Assembly (NCBI GenBank): GCA_024235715.1
Contig: JACKLW010000006.1
Coordinates: forward strand, 248,001 to 312,000
DNA from: Accumulibacter sp.
Lineage (GTDB): Bacteria; Pseudomonadota; Gammaproteobacteria; Burkholderiales; Rhodocyclaceae
Reading direction: 5' to 3'
DNA length: 64,000 nucleotides
Below the pieces are notes generated by a model, which was not told the origin of the DNA, ran no database searches, and saw nothing but the letters and a program-made list of their open reading frames with translations. Position 1 is the stretch's first letter. Each line of letters begins with the position of its first letter. Shown here piece by piece: positions 45,944-55,215 of the stretch. The translations under genes and the position numbers were made by a program.

Positions 45944-46375
45944 ATGACAGCAGCCGATCCTGTTGCTCGCGCCTTCGTGCGTCACCCGGCCGATATTCCG
46001 ATCGAGGTTGATGCCGCGCCGACGGGCCGCGCCGGCCATCGCTTGTGGGACGTCGCCGCAGGTGGTCTGGCCTTCGCATCCGAACAGCCGCTGGCGGTGG
46101 GGGCGGTGGTGCGCGTGCGTATCGCCATCGTGCGGCCAGCGTTCGAAACCAGTGGGCGCGTCGTCTGGTGCACCGCGCGCGAGCGGCATTTCGACGTCGG
46201 CGTGCAGTTCGTCAGCGCCGAGGAGGCGTTTTCGGTACGCATGGTCGAGCAGATCTGCCACATCGAGCACTATCGTCAGGAGGTGCGGCAGGTCGAAGGC
46301 CGGCAACTGGACAGCGAAGCAGCGGCACTGGAATGGGTCAGCAGATACGCGGCCGATTTCGCCAATCCGCAATAG
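45944..46375 (+). CDS. PilZ-domain protein
   Basis: A 143-residue single PilZ domain. RAFVRHPADIPIEV carries an RxxxR c-di-GMP motif; the second motif reads DVAAGGLAF, in which the usual serine of (D/N)xSxxG is alanine. GAGG lies ten bases before ATG 45944. The C-terminus is a helical extension (EAAALEWVSRYAADF). It may be a free c-di-GMP effector; binding could be weakened by the Ser-to-Ala change. Confidence 0.8.
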   Translation: MTAADPVARAFVRHPADIPIEVDAAPTGRAGHRLWDVAAGGLAFASEQPLAVGAVVRVRIAIVRPAFETSGRVVWCTARERHFDVGVQFVSAEEAFSVRMVEQICHIEHYRQEVRQVEGRQLDSEAAALEWVSRYAADFANPQ

Positions 46376-46405
46376 GCGGCGATGCGCTGACGCCGGCGTG
46401 CCCGT

Positions 46406-47485
46406 TCACCGGCCAACTGCGCGCCGGCGGCGCCACTGCCGCCAGGCGAGGACGATCAGGGTGATCGCCGTCAATGGCAGGGCGAAGCCGCTCATTGCCA
46501 GCGAAAACCCGCTCTGCACGGCATGACCCGCGGCGTCGAGAATCAGATAGGTGGTGTAGGCCGCGTAGTAGGCGAGGAATAGCGCGCCTTCCCAGCGCGC
46601 GATCAGGTGGTCGGTGAAGAAGATCGGCAGGCAGGCGACCGCGACGGCGACCATCACCGGCAGGTCGAAAGCGCGAATCGAAGGCGCGACGATCAGGTCG
46701 CCGGGAGCGACGCTGGCCGAGATCCCCAGTACGGCGAGAATGTTGAAGATGTTGCTGCCGACCACGTTGCCGACGGCGATGTCGCGCTCGCCACGAACGG
46801 CGGCCATGATCGAGGTCGCCACTTCGGGGAGCGACGTGCCGGCGGCGACGATGGTCAGGCCGACGATCGCTTCGCTCATCCCCAGCCGCCGGGCGAGGGT
46901 GACAGCGGCTTCGACAAGCCAGTTGGAGCCGAGCACCAGCAGGCCCATCCCGCCCACAACGAGCAGCATCTGCACCAGCCAGTGCGCATCCCAGGACCTG
47001 CCGCCTGCCGTGTCGATCGCGGGCGCCTGCTCGCTCGCGGCAACGCCGTCGCGCCGGCTCTGGCGAATGATCAGGAAGTTGTAGCCGATCAGCAGGCCGA
47101 CCAGCAGCAGGCCCTCGCCACGGCTGATGCCGCCGTCGGCGACCAATGCCCAGAGCAGCAGCGAGATACCGACCATGATCGGCACTTCCTGCCGGATCAA
47201 CTGCCGGTGCACCAGCAGTGGCGCAATCAGCGCCGAAATGCCGAGGATGAAGAGGACGTTGAGGATGTTGCTGCCGACCACGTTGCCCATTGCAATGTCC
47301 ACCTGGCCAGACCACGCCGACTGTACCGACACCGCAAGTTCCGGAGAGCTGGTGCCGAAGGCGACCACCGTCAAGCCGACCACCAGCGGCGAGATGCCCA
47401 AGGACAGAGCGAGTCTGGAGGCGCCGCGGACGAGCAGTTCGGCGCCGATGATCAGAGCCAGGAGACCAGGGATGAACCAGACCAT
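46406..47485 (-). CDS. Calcium/sodium:proton antiporter, CaCA family
   Basis: A 359-residue YrbG-type exchanger with ten or so helices and the two inverted alpha-repeats: FGTSSPELAVSV...GNVVGSNILN and AGTSLPEVATSI...GNVVGSNIFN. The acidic residues in both repeats coordinate Ca2+. Convergent end with the PilZ gene. Confidence 0.93.
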   Translation of the reverse strand: MVWFIPGLLALIIGAELLVRGASRLALSLGISPLVVGLTVVAFGTSSPELAVSVQSAWSGQVDIAMGNVVGSNILNVLFILGISALIAPLLVHRQLIRQEVPIMVGISLLLWALVADGGISRGEGLLLVGLLIGYNFLIIRQSRRDGVAASEQAPAIDTAGGRSWDAHWLVQMLLVVGGMGLLVLGSNWLVEAAVTLARRLGMSEAIVGLTIVAAGTSLPEVATSIMAAVRGERDIAVGNVVGSNIFNILAVLGISASVAPGDLIVAPSIRAFDLPVMVAVAVACLPIFFTDHLIARWEGALFLAYYAAYTTYLILDAAGHAVQSGFSLAMSGFALPLTAITLIVLAWRQWRRRRAVGR

Positions 47486-47960
47486 GCGAAAATGTTCCTG
47501 CAGTTATTATTGGCGGCGAGCCTGTCGCGCGTCGTTGCCGCGTGCCGCGCGTTCGTGTCCGGAACGGCTGCAAGCGGCGCGCCTGCCTGCCAGTGCCGGC
47601 GGCGCGGCGATCATCGCACGACCGCCACCCGTACTCAAGCGCCCGCCAATTCGTGCGCCGCCGAGCCGCTGCGCCGGGGCAGGCTGCCGGGCAGTCGCGC
47701 GCCGGGAGATCAGCTCTCGCGGGCACGGCACTCCGCTGCGGGGTGATTGGCGCGCCAAGGCTTGCCAACGGAATCATCAGGGGCACACTCGGTCGAAAAC
47801 CCGACGTTACGGAGATTCGTATGCCGCATGCCAGCCACCGCCGCATTCTGTTCGCTGTTGCCTCGCTCGTCTTCCCTGCCTGCCGGCGACTGCCGCCCGC
47901 CCTGACACAGGCGCCGGGTAGTGCGCGGGGAACGTTCCGCCCGGTCAGGCCGCTCAGTCG
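47486..47960. other. Gap before the MFS-like gene
   Basis: About 475 bases without a confident gene, between the divergent antiporter and transporter genes. Only the short frame at 47821-47964 is a candidate. The rest is Arg/Pro-rich noise in every frame. Confidence 0.45.
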
Positions 47961-47964
47961 GTGA
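47821..47964 (+). CDS. Possible small lipoprotein-like peptide
   Basis: A 47-residue frame, MPHASHRRILFAVASLVFPAC at its start, preceded by GGAG. The opening resembles a lipoprotein signal with a Cys at residue 21, but the rest is short and unconserved in appearance, and its end overlaps the next start by four bases. It may be a leader peptide or chance. Confidence 0.25.
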   Translation: MPHASHRRILFAVASLVFPACRRLPPALTQAPGSARGTFRPVRPLSR

Positions 47965-49274
47965 CCGTGCCGGCCGCATGGACGGTGCGTGCCGCCCGGC
48001 TCGTCGATTGTCGTCCGGGCGAGGGGCGCGCACTGTGCTGGTCCTTTTTCGGCTTCTTCCTGCTGCTTGCCGGCTACTATGTGTTGCGCCCGGTACGCGA
48101 GGAAATGGGCGTGCAGATCGGGCCGGACAGGCTGCAATGGGCCTTCACGCTGACCCTGGCCGGCATGCTGGCGATCGTCCCGCTCTATGGCTGGGCGGCG
48201 GCCCGGCTGCCGCGGCGTGCCCTGCTGGCGACGGCCTTCGGCATCACGGCCCTGGTGCTGGCGGGTTTTCAGGCCTGGATCGCCGGTGGCGCCTCGCCTG
48301 CGGCGGCGCTGGCCCTCTTTGTCTGGGTCAGTGTCTTCAACCTGGTGATCGTCTCGCTGTTCTGGACGGCGATGGCCGACAGCTTCGCGCACGCGCAGGC
48401 GCGGCGCCTGTTCGGCATGATTGCTGCCGGCGGCAGCAGCGGCGCGCTGGCCGGGCCGATGATCACCGCCTTCTCGGTGCGTGCCGTCGGCGTGCATGGC
48501 CTGCTGCTGGTTTCGGCGGCATTGATGCTGCTCTCGCTGCTGTGCATCCTGCGGGTGGTCGACGGCCATGGCCCGGCTGACGTCGGCCAGGCACTCGGCG
48601 GCAAGGTTCTCGCCGGACTGGCGGAAATCGCGGCCTCACCGTACCTGGCGATGATCGCGCTGGCGATCGTGCTGCAAAGCGTGCTCGGCACTTTCGTCTA
48701 TTTCGAGCAGGCGCGACTGGTCAGGGCCGCGGCGCTGGCCGCCGAGACGCGCACCCAGCTTTTCGCGCTGATCGACCTGGCGGTAAACCTGCTCGCCCTG
48801 GGACTGCAGGCCCTGCTTGCCGGTCGCCTGATGCAAAGGCTGGGCCTCGGCATTACGCTGGCGGCGGTGCCGCTATTGCTGGCCGTGCCGCTGGCGTTCC
48901 TGGCGGCGATTCCGCTGCTGGCCACGGTGCTGGTCATCCAGGTCGTTTCGCGAGCCGGTGGCCACGGCCTGATGCGTCCGGCGCGCGAGGCGCTGTTTAC
49001 CGCCGTTGAGCGAGAATCCCGCTACAAGGCCAAGAACGTCCTCGACACCGTGGTGTCCCGCGCCGGCGACGCCCTGGGTGCCTGGATGCACGCGGTTGCC
49101 GGTCTGGGCACTACAGGTGTCGCCCTGGCGGCAATTCCCGGCGCCCTTGTACTCGCCTGGCTGGGGATGAAACTCGGCAGGCACTACCAGCGGCAGGTGG
49201 CGCAGACAGCCGCCGCCAGCGGTGTGGATGAAGTGGATACGGGCGCCCGGCTGGCGACGCGGGCGGCGGAATGA
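47961..49274 (+). CDS. MFS-like transporter (nucleotide-translocase-like fold)
   Basis: A 437-residue protein with about twelve predicted helices, opening with ALCWSFFGFFLLLAGYYVLRPVREEMG. That YxxLRPVRE motif and length resemble the MFS-related ATP/ADP-translocase-like proteins common in betaproteobacteria, whose substrate is unknown. GTG 47961 is taken; other GTGs follow in frame and the start is not secure. The C-terminal tail is hydrophilic. Confidence 0.75.
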   Translation: MTVPAAWTVRAARLVDCRPGEGRALCWSFFGFFLLLAGYYVLRPVREEMGVQIGPDRLQWAFTLTLAGMLAIVPLYGWAAARLPRRALLATAFGITALVLAGFQAWIAGGASPAAALALFVWVSVFNLVIVSLFWTAMADSFAHAQARRLFGMIAAGGSSGALAGPMITAFSVRAVGVHGLLLVSAALMLLSLLCILRVVDGHGPADVGQALGGKVLAGLAEIAASPYLAMIALAIVLQSVLGTFVYFEQARLVRAAALAAETRTQLFALIDLAVNLLALGLQALLAGRLMQRLGLGITLAAVPLLLAVPLAFLAAIPLLATVLVIQVVSRAGGHGLMRPAREALFTAVERESRYKAKNVLDTVVSRAGDALGAWMHAVAGLGTTGVALAAIPGALVLAWLGMKLGRHYQRQVAQTAAASGVDEVDTGARLATRAAE

Positions 49275-49286
49275 AAGGAGAGGGCG

Positions 49287-50243
49287 ATGAAAGCGCGCGA
49301 TGGCGACTCGATGCTCGAAAGGCGGCGTGCCGCGCTGAAGGTGATTGCGGCCGGCGGGCTGGCCTTCGCTGGCGGCGCACTGGGCGCCGCGCCTGGCAGC
49401 GTCCCGGCGACCCCCGACGACGGCATGCTCAGGCGGCGCATTCCGTCGTCCGGCGAACTGCTTGCTGCTGTCGGGCTGGGAACCTACCAGAGCTTCGACG
49501 TCGCCGATTCCGCCAGCCCGGCACTGGAGCAGGTGCTGGCGCGTCTTGTCGCGCTTGGCGGGCAGATGGTCGACAGTTCGCCGATGTACGGGCGTTCGGA
49601 GTCCGTCGTCGGCGAACTGGCGGCAAGGCTCGGGATACGCGAGCGGCTTTTCCTGGCAAGCAAGGTCTGGACCAGCGGTCGTGCCGAAGGTATCCGGCAG
49701 ATGGCGAACTCACTCAGCCGGCTGCGAACCAGCCATCTGGAACTGATGCAGGTGCATAACCTGCTCGACTGGCGGGTGCAGCTTCCGACCTTGCGCGCGT
49801 GGAAGCAGGAAGGGCGCATTCGCTATCTCGGCGTAACGCACTACCACGAAGGCGCCTACCGCGACGTCGAGGCCGTACTGCGCGCCGAAAGACCTGATTT
49901 CGTGCAGATCAACTACAGCATGGCCGAGCGCGATGCCGAAGTACGCATGCTGCCGCTGGCGCAGGACCTGGGCATAGCCGTCATCATCAACCGGCCTTTC
50001 GCCAAGGCCTCGCTCTTCTCGCGGGTGCGCGGCAAGCCGCTGCCCGATTGGGCGGCGGAGTTTGACTGCGCCAGCTGGGCGCAGTTCTTCCTGAAGTTCA
50101 TCCTCGCCCAGCCGGCGGTGACCTGCGCCATCCCGGCGACCAGCAAGCCGCAGCATCTGGAAGACAACCTCGCCGCCGGCCATGGTCGGCTGCCCGACGC
50201 GAAAGAACGGGCAAGAATGAGCGCGTACCTGGCGAGCATTTAA
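49287..50243 (+). CDS. Tat-signal aldo/keto reductase
   Basis: A 318-residue AKR with GTYQSFDV, VDSSPMYGRSESVVGEL (catalytic Asp/Tyr), SKVWTSG, and FVQINYSMAERDAEVRML. The N-terminus has a twin-arginine signal (LERRRAALKVIAAGGLAFAGG) ending in AxA, so it should be folded in the cytoplasm and exported with its cofactor. GGAGAGGG precedes the ATG. Exported AKRs are uncommon because NADPH is cytoplasmic. Confidence 0.85.
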   Translation: MKARDGDSMLERRRAALKVIAAGGLAFAGGALGAAPGSVPATPDDGMLRRRIPSSGELLAAVGLGTYQSFDVADSASPALEQVLARLVALGGQMVDSSPMYGRSESVVGELAARLGIRERLFLASKVWTSGRAEGIRQMANSLSRLRTSHLELMQVHNLLDWRVQLPTLRAWKQEGRIRYLGVTHYHEGAYRDVEAVLRAERPDFVQINYSMAERDAEVRMLPLAQDLGIAVIINRPFAKASLFSRVRGKPLPDWAAEFDCASWAQFFLKFILAQPAVTCAIPATSKPQHLEDNLAAGHGRLPDAKERARMSAYLASI

Positions 50244-50265
50244 GCGCCGGCCGCCGCTGACCGAT

Positions 50266-51096
50266 TCAGACCGCTGCCGGATTGACGCCGTAGCCGATGA
50301 GGAACTCGCCCGGAATCGCGTAGGCATCGCCGAGTCTGTAAGGGGCCACCGATTGCAGATACGCTGCGCGCACGGCAGCGCGGGTCGCCGTATCGAAGTG
50401 CGAGTAGGCGAGTGCGACCGGTCCTCCGAGGAAGGCCGCATCACAGGCCTCGGCGCCGTTTTCGTAGCGCAGAGTGACCGACAGACGTTCGGTCGCGACA
50501 GCGGTCAGGCCGGCAGCGCCGAGCGCCTGGTGCAGCGTATCGCCTGCGCCGGTGCGAAAGAAGAGCGGGCAGACCTCGGATTCGACGTGGGCGTCGACGA
50601 TCGGAAAGATCTCCGCCCAGGCGCATCGACTGCGCTGCCCCCAGACCGATACCGCCACGCGAGCACCGGGCACGAGGCGCTGCGCGATCACCGCAAGCGC
50701 GCGCTCCGGGTCCGGCATGTACATCAGCCCGAGGCCGCACAGGGCGACGTCGAAGCCGCCCTCCAGATCGGGCGGTGCCTCGGCGTCGCCGCGTTCGAAG
50801 CGACAGTTGACCAGGCCGAGCGCCGACGCCGCGGCACGCGCGGCGTCGACCATTTTCCCCGACAGATCGATTCCCGTCACCGAGCCATCGTTGCCGACGG
50901 CGGCGGCCGCCGCGATCGTCAGGACGCCGGTTCCGCACGCCACGTCGAGCACGCGCTCGCCGGGCTGGATGTTTGCGCGTTCGAGCACGTTTTGCGTCGC
51001 CGGCAGTAGCTGTTTCATCCAGTGCTGATCGTAGAAGTCGACGGCGCGATCCCAGCCATAACGCTGGATGCGTCTTTGCAGTCGCGCATCCATCAT
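50266..51096 (-). CDS. UbiE-type SAM methyltransferase
   Basis: A 276-residue class I methyltransferase: GERVLDVACGTGVLTIAAAAA, TGIDLSGKMVDAAR, and DVALCGLGLMYMPDP. Overlaps osmC by four bases (ATGA); a second ATG follows at 51093. Acceptor unknown. Being coupled to an OsmC-like peroxide-resistance gene under a SARP-type regulator suggests a stress or detoxification role. Confidence 0.85.
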   Translation of the reverse strand: MMDARLQRRIQRYGWDRAVDFYDQHWMKQLLPATQNVLERANIQPGERVLDVACGTGVLTIAAAAAVGNDGSVTGIDLSGKMVDAARAAASALGLVNCRFERGDAEAPPDLEGGFDVALCGLGLMYMPDPERALAVIAQRLVPGARVAVSVWGQRSRCAWAEIFPIVDAHVESEVCPLFFRTGAGDTLHQALGAAGLTAVATERLSVTLRYENGAEACDAAFLGGPVALAYSHFDTATRAAVRAAYLQSVAPYRLGDAYAIPGEFLIGYGVNPAAV

Positions 51097-51614
51097 GCCG
51101 CCGCGGCGGTTCGGGTGACGCGCATTTCGCGGCTCAGACTCTGCGGCTTCTTGAAAAGCTGCAGATCCGGGCTGCGCTCGTCGGCCTCGTCGAGAACGCG
51201 CTGCAGGTCCCTTTCAGGCGCGTCGCTGTCAAAGGTGACCAGGTAGGCGAGGGCGGCATGGTTGGGCACTTCCGCCTGCCCGCAAAAGAGGCCGCGAATG
51301 TCCACGTCGGCGCGCAGTTCGACTTCGACGCCGCGTATCGGGACGCCGAGGTAGGCGGCGCGCATCGCATAGCCGATGGCCAGGCAGGAGCTGAGCGCGG
51401 CGCGGGCAAAGGTGCTCGGCGTCGGTCCGCTGGCAGTGCCGCCGATGGGCTCCGGCATGTCGGCGATGAAGGTCCACTCGTCTTCTCTGAATTCACAGCG
51501 CATGCCGTCGCCAACGCTGGCCCGCGAGATCTTGCTCATCTGCGCCGCTTCCGGACGCTTCGAAAAAATGTGCTCGGCGCGTTGCAGAGCGGATTGCATG
51601 GTTTGCTGGTTCAC
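51093..51614 (-). CDS. OsmC/Ohr-family peroxiredoxin-like protein
   Basis: A 173-residue OsmC-fold protein with one of the family cysteines in ARAALSSCLAIGYAM and a preceding PTPSTFARA; the second cysteine is in LFCGQAEV. It reduces organic hydroperoxides in the family. It starts at GTG 51614, eight bases after AAGGAG; an ATG at 51599 is possible. Confidence 0.85.
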   Translation of the reverse strand: MNQQTMQSALQRAEHIFSKRPEAAQMSKISRASVGDGMRCEFREDEWTFIADMPEPIGGTASGPTPSTFARAALSSCLAIGYAMRAAYLGVPIRGVEVELRADVDIRGLFCGQAEVPNHAALAYLVTFDSDAPERDLQRVLDEADERSPDLQLFKKPQSLSREMRVTRTAAAA

Positions 51615-51750
51615 GTGCTTTCTCCTTGCGTGCTGACGATCGACCGGCGAGCGTTTGGTGTCGGTCTGGGGCTCGTTAGGAGTTTCCTGCGCGGGCGTCA
51701 GTCGACCGTCCCGGAAAGCGTCAATCCGCCGTCAATCGAGGCGCGAATTT

Positions 51751-53661
51751 TCAGAATCCGGACGAAGTGACGAGACGGTCGAGGGCGCTGCCGACAAAGC
51801 GCCGCATTTCGGCGGGCGTGAGCTGCGGGCGGATGCGTCTTGCGTCTCTCAGCGCCGCTGCCGCCTCGCCATCCCTGCCGAGCTTTGCCAGCACCATCGC
51901 CAGGACGATTCGCGCCGGATGGTATCTTGCGTCCGACCGGCAGGCGCCCTGCGCGGCATCGAGCGCTTCGTCGAGCCGGTTCAGGCGCACCAGGGCACTG
52001 GCCAGCGCCGTCAGCCAGACCGAGCGACGGTAGTCGGTCGGGCTGGTGCGCAGGCCGCGGCGCAGCGCCTCGACGGCGGTTTCGAACTGCATCTGCAGCA
52101 AGTGCGTGGCGCCGAGTGCCGCCCACGCCTGCGCATTGTTCGGATTCTCCTCTATCGCGCGCTGCAGCAACGGCACGGCGCGCGCCGGATCACCGAGGTG
52201 GGAAATGGCGCAGGCGGCCAGAGCGAGGACTTCGGATCGGCCTGGCGCCAGTTCCAGCGCTTTTTCCGCGTCGGCGCGCGCCTCGTCCCGGGCCGTATTG
52301 CCGTGCAGCAATCCCCAGTCGTGGGCAAAGGCCATGATCAGCGCCTTGTGCGCGTAGGCCAGCGCAAGTTCGGGATCGAGCGCGATCGCCTCCCGATACA
52401 GGCGCACGGCGGTGCCGACCGCGGCTTCGGACCATCCGGCCGCGAACAGCGCGCTCGTCGCCTGGTGCGTCTTCTGCCAGGCGTTCTGCCGGTCGCCCCG
52501 GGTATCGCTTGCGGCGGCCTCGGCGAGGATCAGTTGTTGTTCGATCCTGGCCGCGGTTCCGGCGACGAAGTCGTCGATATCGGCAGTGGCTCCGCGCGAC
52601 GCCAGATCCTGTTGCAGGGTCCACAGGTAGCGGGCCTTGTCCCCGTCTACGATCTGCAGGGCAATGCGCAGACAGCCACGTTCGGGCAGGCGCAGGCTGC
52701 CGGTGACCAGATAGCTGGCGCCCAACACGCGAGCGAGCTGGCCGAGATCGTCGGGATTCGGCCGCATGGCCGTAACGACCGCTGGCTGGGCCACGACCTG
52801 GAACCCGGGTGCGCGCGAGAGCTGTCTGCCGAGTTCATCGGCGATGGACGCGGCAAGGGCGTCGAGTTCGGGCGCGCGCGCGACGTTGGCAAACGGCAGG
52901 ACGGCGATGACAGCTTGCCGGCGACCGTCGGTGCCGCGCAGGGCGGTGCTCGCCTGGCGGATGTCGTCATGGAGGTCTTGCGTGGCCGTGTCTGGTTCGA
53001 CCTGCAACTGCTTGCGCAACAGTTCCCGGCACAGCTGATATTGCTGCAGCGCTTCGCTGCGCCGGCCGAGGGCTTCGAGCGAGCGCATCATGGCGCGGTG
53101 AGCGTCTTCGTTCGTGGGATCGCAGCGCAGCAGGCGATGCAGCAGCGGCAGTGCGGCTGCATGCCTGGATTGCCCGGCATGCCGTGCTGCAAGGCGCAGC
53201 ATTGCTTGCGCCGCCGCCTTCGCCAGTCGCGCGCGTTCGACGCCCAGCCAGGCCTCGAAAGCTTCCGCTTTCGTCACCATTCCGTCGAGGAAAATCCCCG
53301 CGTGCAGAAGCAGCGCACGCTCGAGTTCAGCGCTGCTGGTGCTCGCTGCGAGTGCGGCGAATTCGGACACGTCGGAGGTGCAAACGCGGCTATCCAGGAA
53401 CAGTGTTTCGCCGCTTGCCTCGACCATCGGCGCGTCCCGCCGCAAGGCCGTGAGTACCTGGCGCAGGCTGTGCCGGGCACGCTCTTCGGCAAGCTCGCCC
53501 CAGAACAGTCCGGCGATGCGCTCGCGCGTGACGGCAGCCGGACTGTGGACGGCGAGAACGGCGAGCATGGCCCGCGCCTTGCGGGAGGCGACGGCAATCT
53601 CCCGGCCTTTCTCGTCGTCGAGCCGGAAGCCACCCAGCAGCGTCAGACGGAATTTCGCCAT
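51751..53661 (-). CDS. SARP-type (OmpR wHTH plus BTAD) regulator with TPR tail
   Basis: This 636-residue regulator has an N-terminal winged helix (FRLTLLGGFRLDDEKGREI ... VTRERIAGLFWGEL), a bacterial transcriptional activation domain (about 100-245, ending RKQLQVEPDTATQDLHDDI), a TolB/CadC-like middle (VIAVLPFANVARAPELDALA ... YLVTGSLRLPERG) and TPRs over the last 230 residues. This BTAD architecture is typical of actinobacteria and less common in Proteobacteria. It lies 136 bases upstream of osmC in the same direction. Confidence 0.82.
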   Translation of the reverse strand: MAKFRLTLLGGFRLDDEKGREIAVASRKARAMLAVLAVHSPAAVTRERIAGLFWGELAEERARHSLRQVLTALRRDAPMVEASGETLFLDSRVCTSDVSEFAALAASTSSAELERALLLHAGIFLDGMVTKAEAFEAWLGVERARLAKAAAQAMLRLAARHAGQSRHAAALPLLHRLLRCDPTNEDAHRAMMRSLEALGRRSEALQQYQLCRELLRKQLQVEPDTATQDLHDDIRQASTALRGTDGRRQAVIAVLPFANVARAPELDALAASIADELGRQLSRAPGFQVVAQPAVVTAMRPNPDDLGQLARVLGASYLVTGSLRLPERGCLRIALQIVDGDKARYLWTLQQDLASRGATADIDDFVAGTAARIEQQLILAEAAASDTRGDRQNAWQKTHQATSALFAAGWSEAAVGTAVRLYREAIALDPELALAYAHKALIMAFAHDWGLLHGNTARDEARADAEKALELAPGRSEVLALAACAISHLGDPARAVPLLQRAIEENPNNAQAWAALGATHLLQMQFETAVEALRRGLRTSPTDYRRSVWLTALASALVRLNRLDEALDAAQGACRSDARYHPARIVLAMVLAKLGRDGEAAAALRDARRIRPQLTPAEMRRFVGSALDRLVTSSGF

Positions 53662-53764
53662 GCCGATCGATAGCTCCTTCGCAGGTCATCGAGAATCCCG
53701 ATGAGGGGACAGGGCCGGGCGCACGCCGCGAAGGGCGCTTGCCGGCACGCGCGTGCCATGCGCC

Positions 53765-54187
53765 TCAGCTCAGCTCGGCCACGATGATCCCGATCAGCCA
53801 GAGAAAGGCGATGATCTGCACCAGGAAGAAGGCGAAGCGGACGGATGTCACGGTGTTGCTCTGGACGAAACTTACGTGCACCAGCGATTGCGTCACCCGG
53901 GCAAGCAGAATCGTCGCTGCGAGCCCGTCCACCAGCGTGCCGGACACCTTGCCAACGTAGAGCGCGATAACGATGGCGCCAAACACCGGCAGATTCTCTA
54001 TGCAGTTTGCGTGTGCCCGCATCGCGCGCCTGTAGCGATCAGCGCCTTCAACCTGATCGGCACGGAAGTCGCGTATCGGGACCCGTCCGGTCAGAATAAG
54101 GCTCCAGCGATATACGCCAACCGTGGCCAGCAACAGCAGCACGGTCCAGGCGGCGAAGCCAAGCAACATCCACACGGGCACAGTCAT
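53765..54187 (-). CDS. MAPEG-family membrane protein
   Basis: A 140-residue protein with four membrane helices and the MAPEG signature RRAMRAHANCIENLPVFGAIV. MAPEG proteins include glutathione S-transferase and peroxidase activities at membranes. GAGAGG lies before the ATG. Confidence 0.88.
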   Translation of the reverse strand: MTVPVWMLLGFAAWTVLLLLATVGVYRWSLILTGRVPIRDFRADQVEGADRYRRAMRAHANCIENLPVFGAIVIALYVGKVSGTLVDGLAATILLARVTQSLVHVSFVQSNTVTSVRFAFFLVQIIAFLWLIGIIVAELS

Positions 54188-54403
54188 GGTTTCTACCTCT
54201 CAGCCTTGCACATGGTCGGGACGGGGAAAGCCTCGCGGCGCCTCCCGCTCGGGCGCACCTGGGGATCGCGTTTCCGGGGCCTCGATGGAGTGTAGTCCTG
54301 TTCCGGCCCAAGGTCGTGCGCAGGCCGCAATGAAGCGGCTGTGGCGAATGGCGGGAGAGTCACCGCCACTGCCCTTTTCTTCATGGAAGAACAGGACCCC
54401 ATT

Positions 54404-54757
54404 TCATCTGTTCGCCATGCTGTTCTTGCGGACATTGGCAGGGATATGCGGCAAGACGCGACTCTCCAGCAAGCGGACCAGAAGGGGATCCATTCGCTCG
54501 TATTCATCGGGAATATCCAGGCAAACGAGTTTCTTGCCTCTCAGCAAAGGCTTGAATCGCTTGCCGACCTTGTTTCTGTGACTGTTTTCCATCAGGAAGA
54601 CGATATCCGCCCAACTCACCAGATCGCCGGATATCGCTGTTGCGGCGGCGCTACTGGTACCGCAGCCAAGCGCCTTGATGCCTTCGTAGGCCGAAAAGAT
54701 TTCCTCCGCCGTGGGGCTGCGGAGTCGGTTCTCGCTACAGACAAAGAGCAGATTCAT
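54404..54757 (-). CDS. Low-molecular-weight phosphatase-like protein, short form
   Basis: A 117-residue protein with the P-loop CSENRLRS (Cx5R-S) at residues 7-14, as in LMW protein tyrosine phosphatases, but shorter than the usual 150 residues. A late acidic segment (LDIPDEYERMDP) could supply the general acid. AGAGGAATGG precedes the start. Substrate unknown. Confidence 0.78.
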   Translation of the reverse strand: MNLLFVCSENRLRSPTAEEIFSAYEGIKALGCGTSSAAATAISGDLVSWADIVFLMENSHRNKVGKRFKPLLRGKKLVCLDIPDEYERMDPLLVRLLESRVLPHIPANVRKNSMANR

Positions 54758-55215
54758 TCCATTCCTCTCTGGCCATGATCTCGCCCATCAGCCGGGCCAT
54801 TGCGATGCGCACGCGCAGCCAACCTTACAACAGCTTCCCACGGCAGACCAGGCAAGGAGCGACGCCAGCGCCTGGCGAGCGGCTGCCTGGTCGGCGCTGA
54901 TTTACGGCGCTGCAGCATGTCAGATAGAATCGGCGCCCCCGCAAGGGATCGGCGCGACGCATCGGGGAACCTGGTCCCTTTCTTTTACCCGAGGCGGCGG
55001 CGTCCCTGCCACCTTGCGGCCGCCGCCCGGCTGCTTTCGCGTGCTCAGCGATGACCTGCGGCTGCTGCGCCGCGTCGCCCGCACGGGCAGGGCCGATGCC
55101 GGTCCCCTGGAAGCCGTGGCGCTGCTCGGCAGGCTCTTCGGCACGCGGCCAGAGCTTGGCCCGGCAGTGATGTCGCGGAACGAGACTCCCGAGCCAGTGG
55201 AGTCATGACCGCGAG
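54758..55215. other. Gap between phosphatase and hipA genes
   Basis: Roughly 460 bases with no secure gene. A plus-strand frame over its last 180 bases (55027-55208) reads smoothly (FRVLSDDLRLLRRVARTG) and might be the remnant of a broken gene, but it has no start with a ribosome site. It is not annotated as coding. Confidence 0.4.

Noticed and set aside
46338-48569. Long minus-strand open frame of about 740 codons
   Set aside because: It runs through the antiporter and antisense to the MFS-like gene in another frame; its product is Arg/Gln/Gly-rich and resembles no family. A typical artefact of high-GC genes.
55027-55208. Plus-strand frame ending in ATGA before hipA
   Set aside because: It reads smoothly but has no start with a ribosome site and no recognisable domain; it may be chance or a gene remnant.
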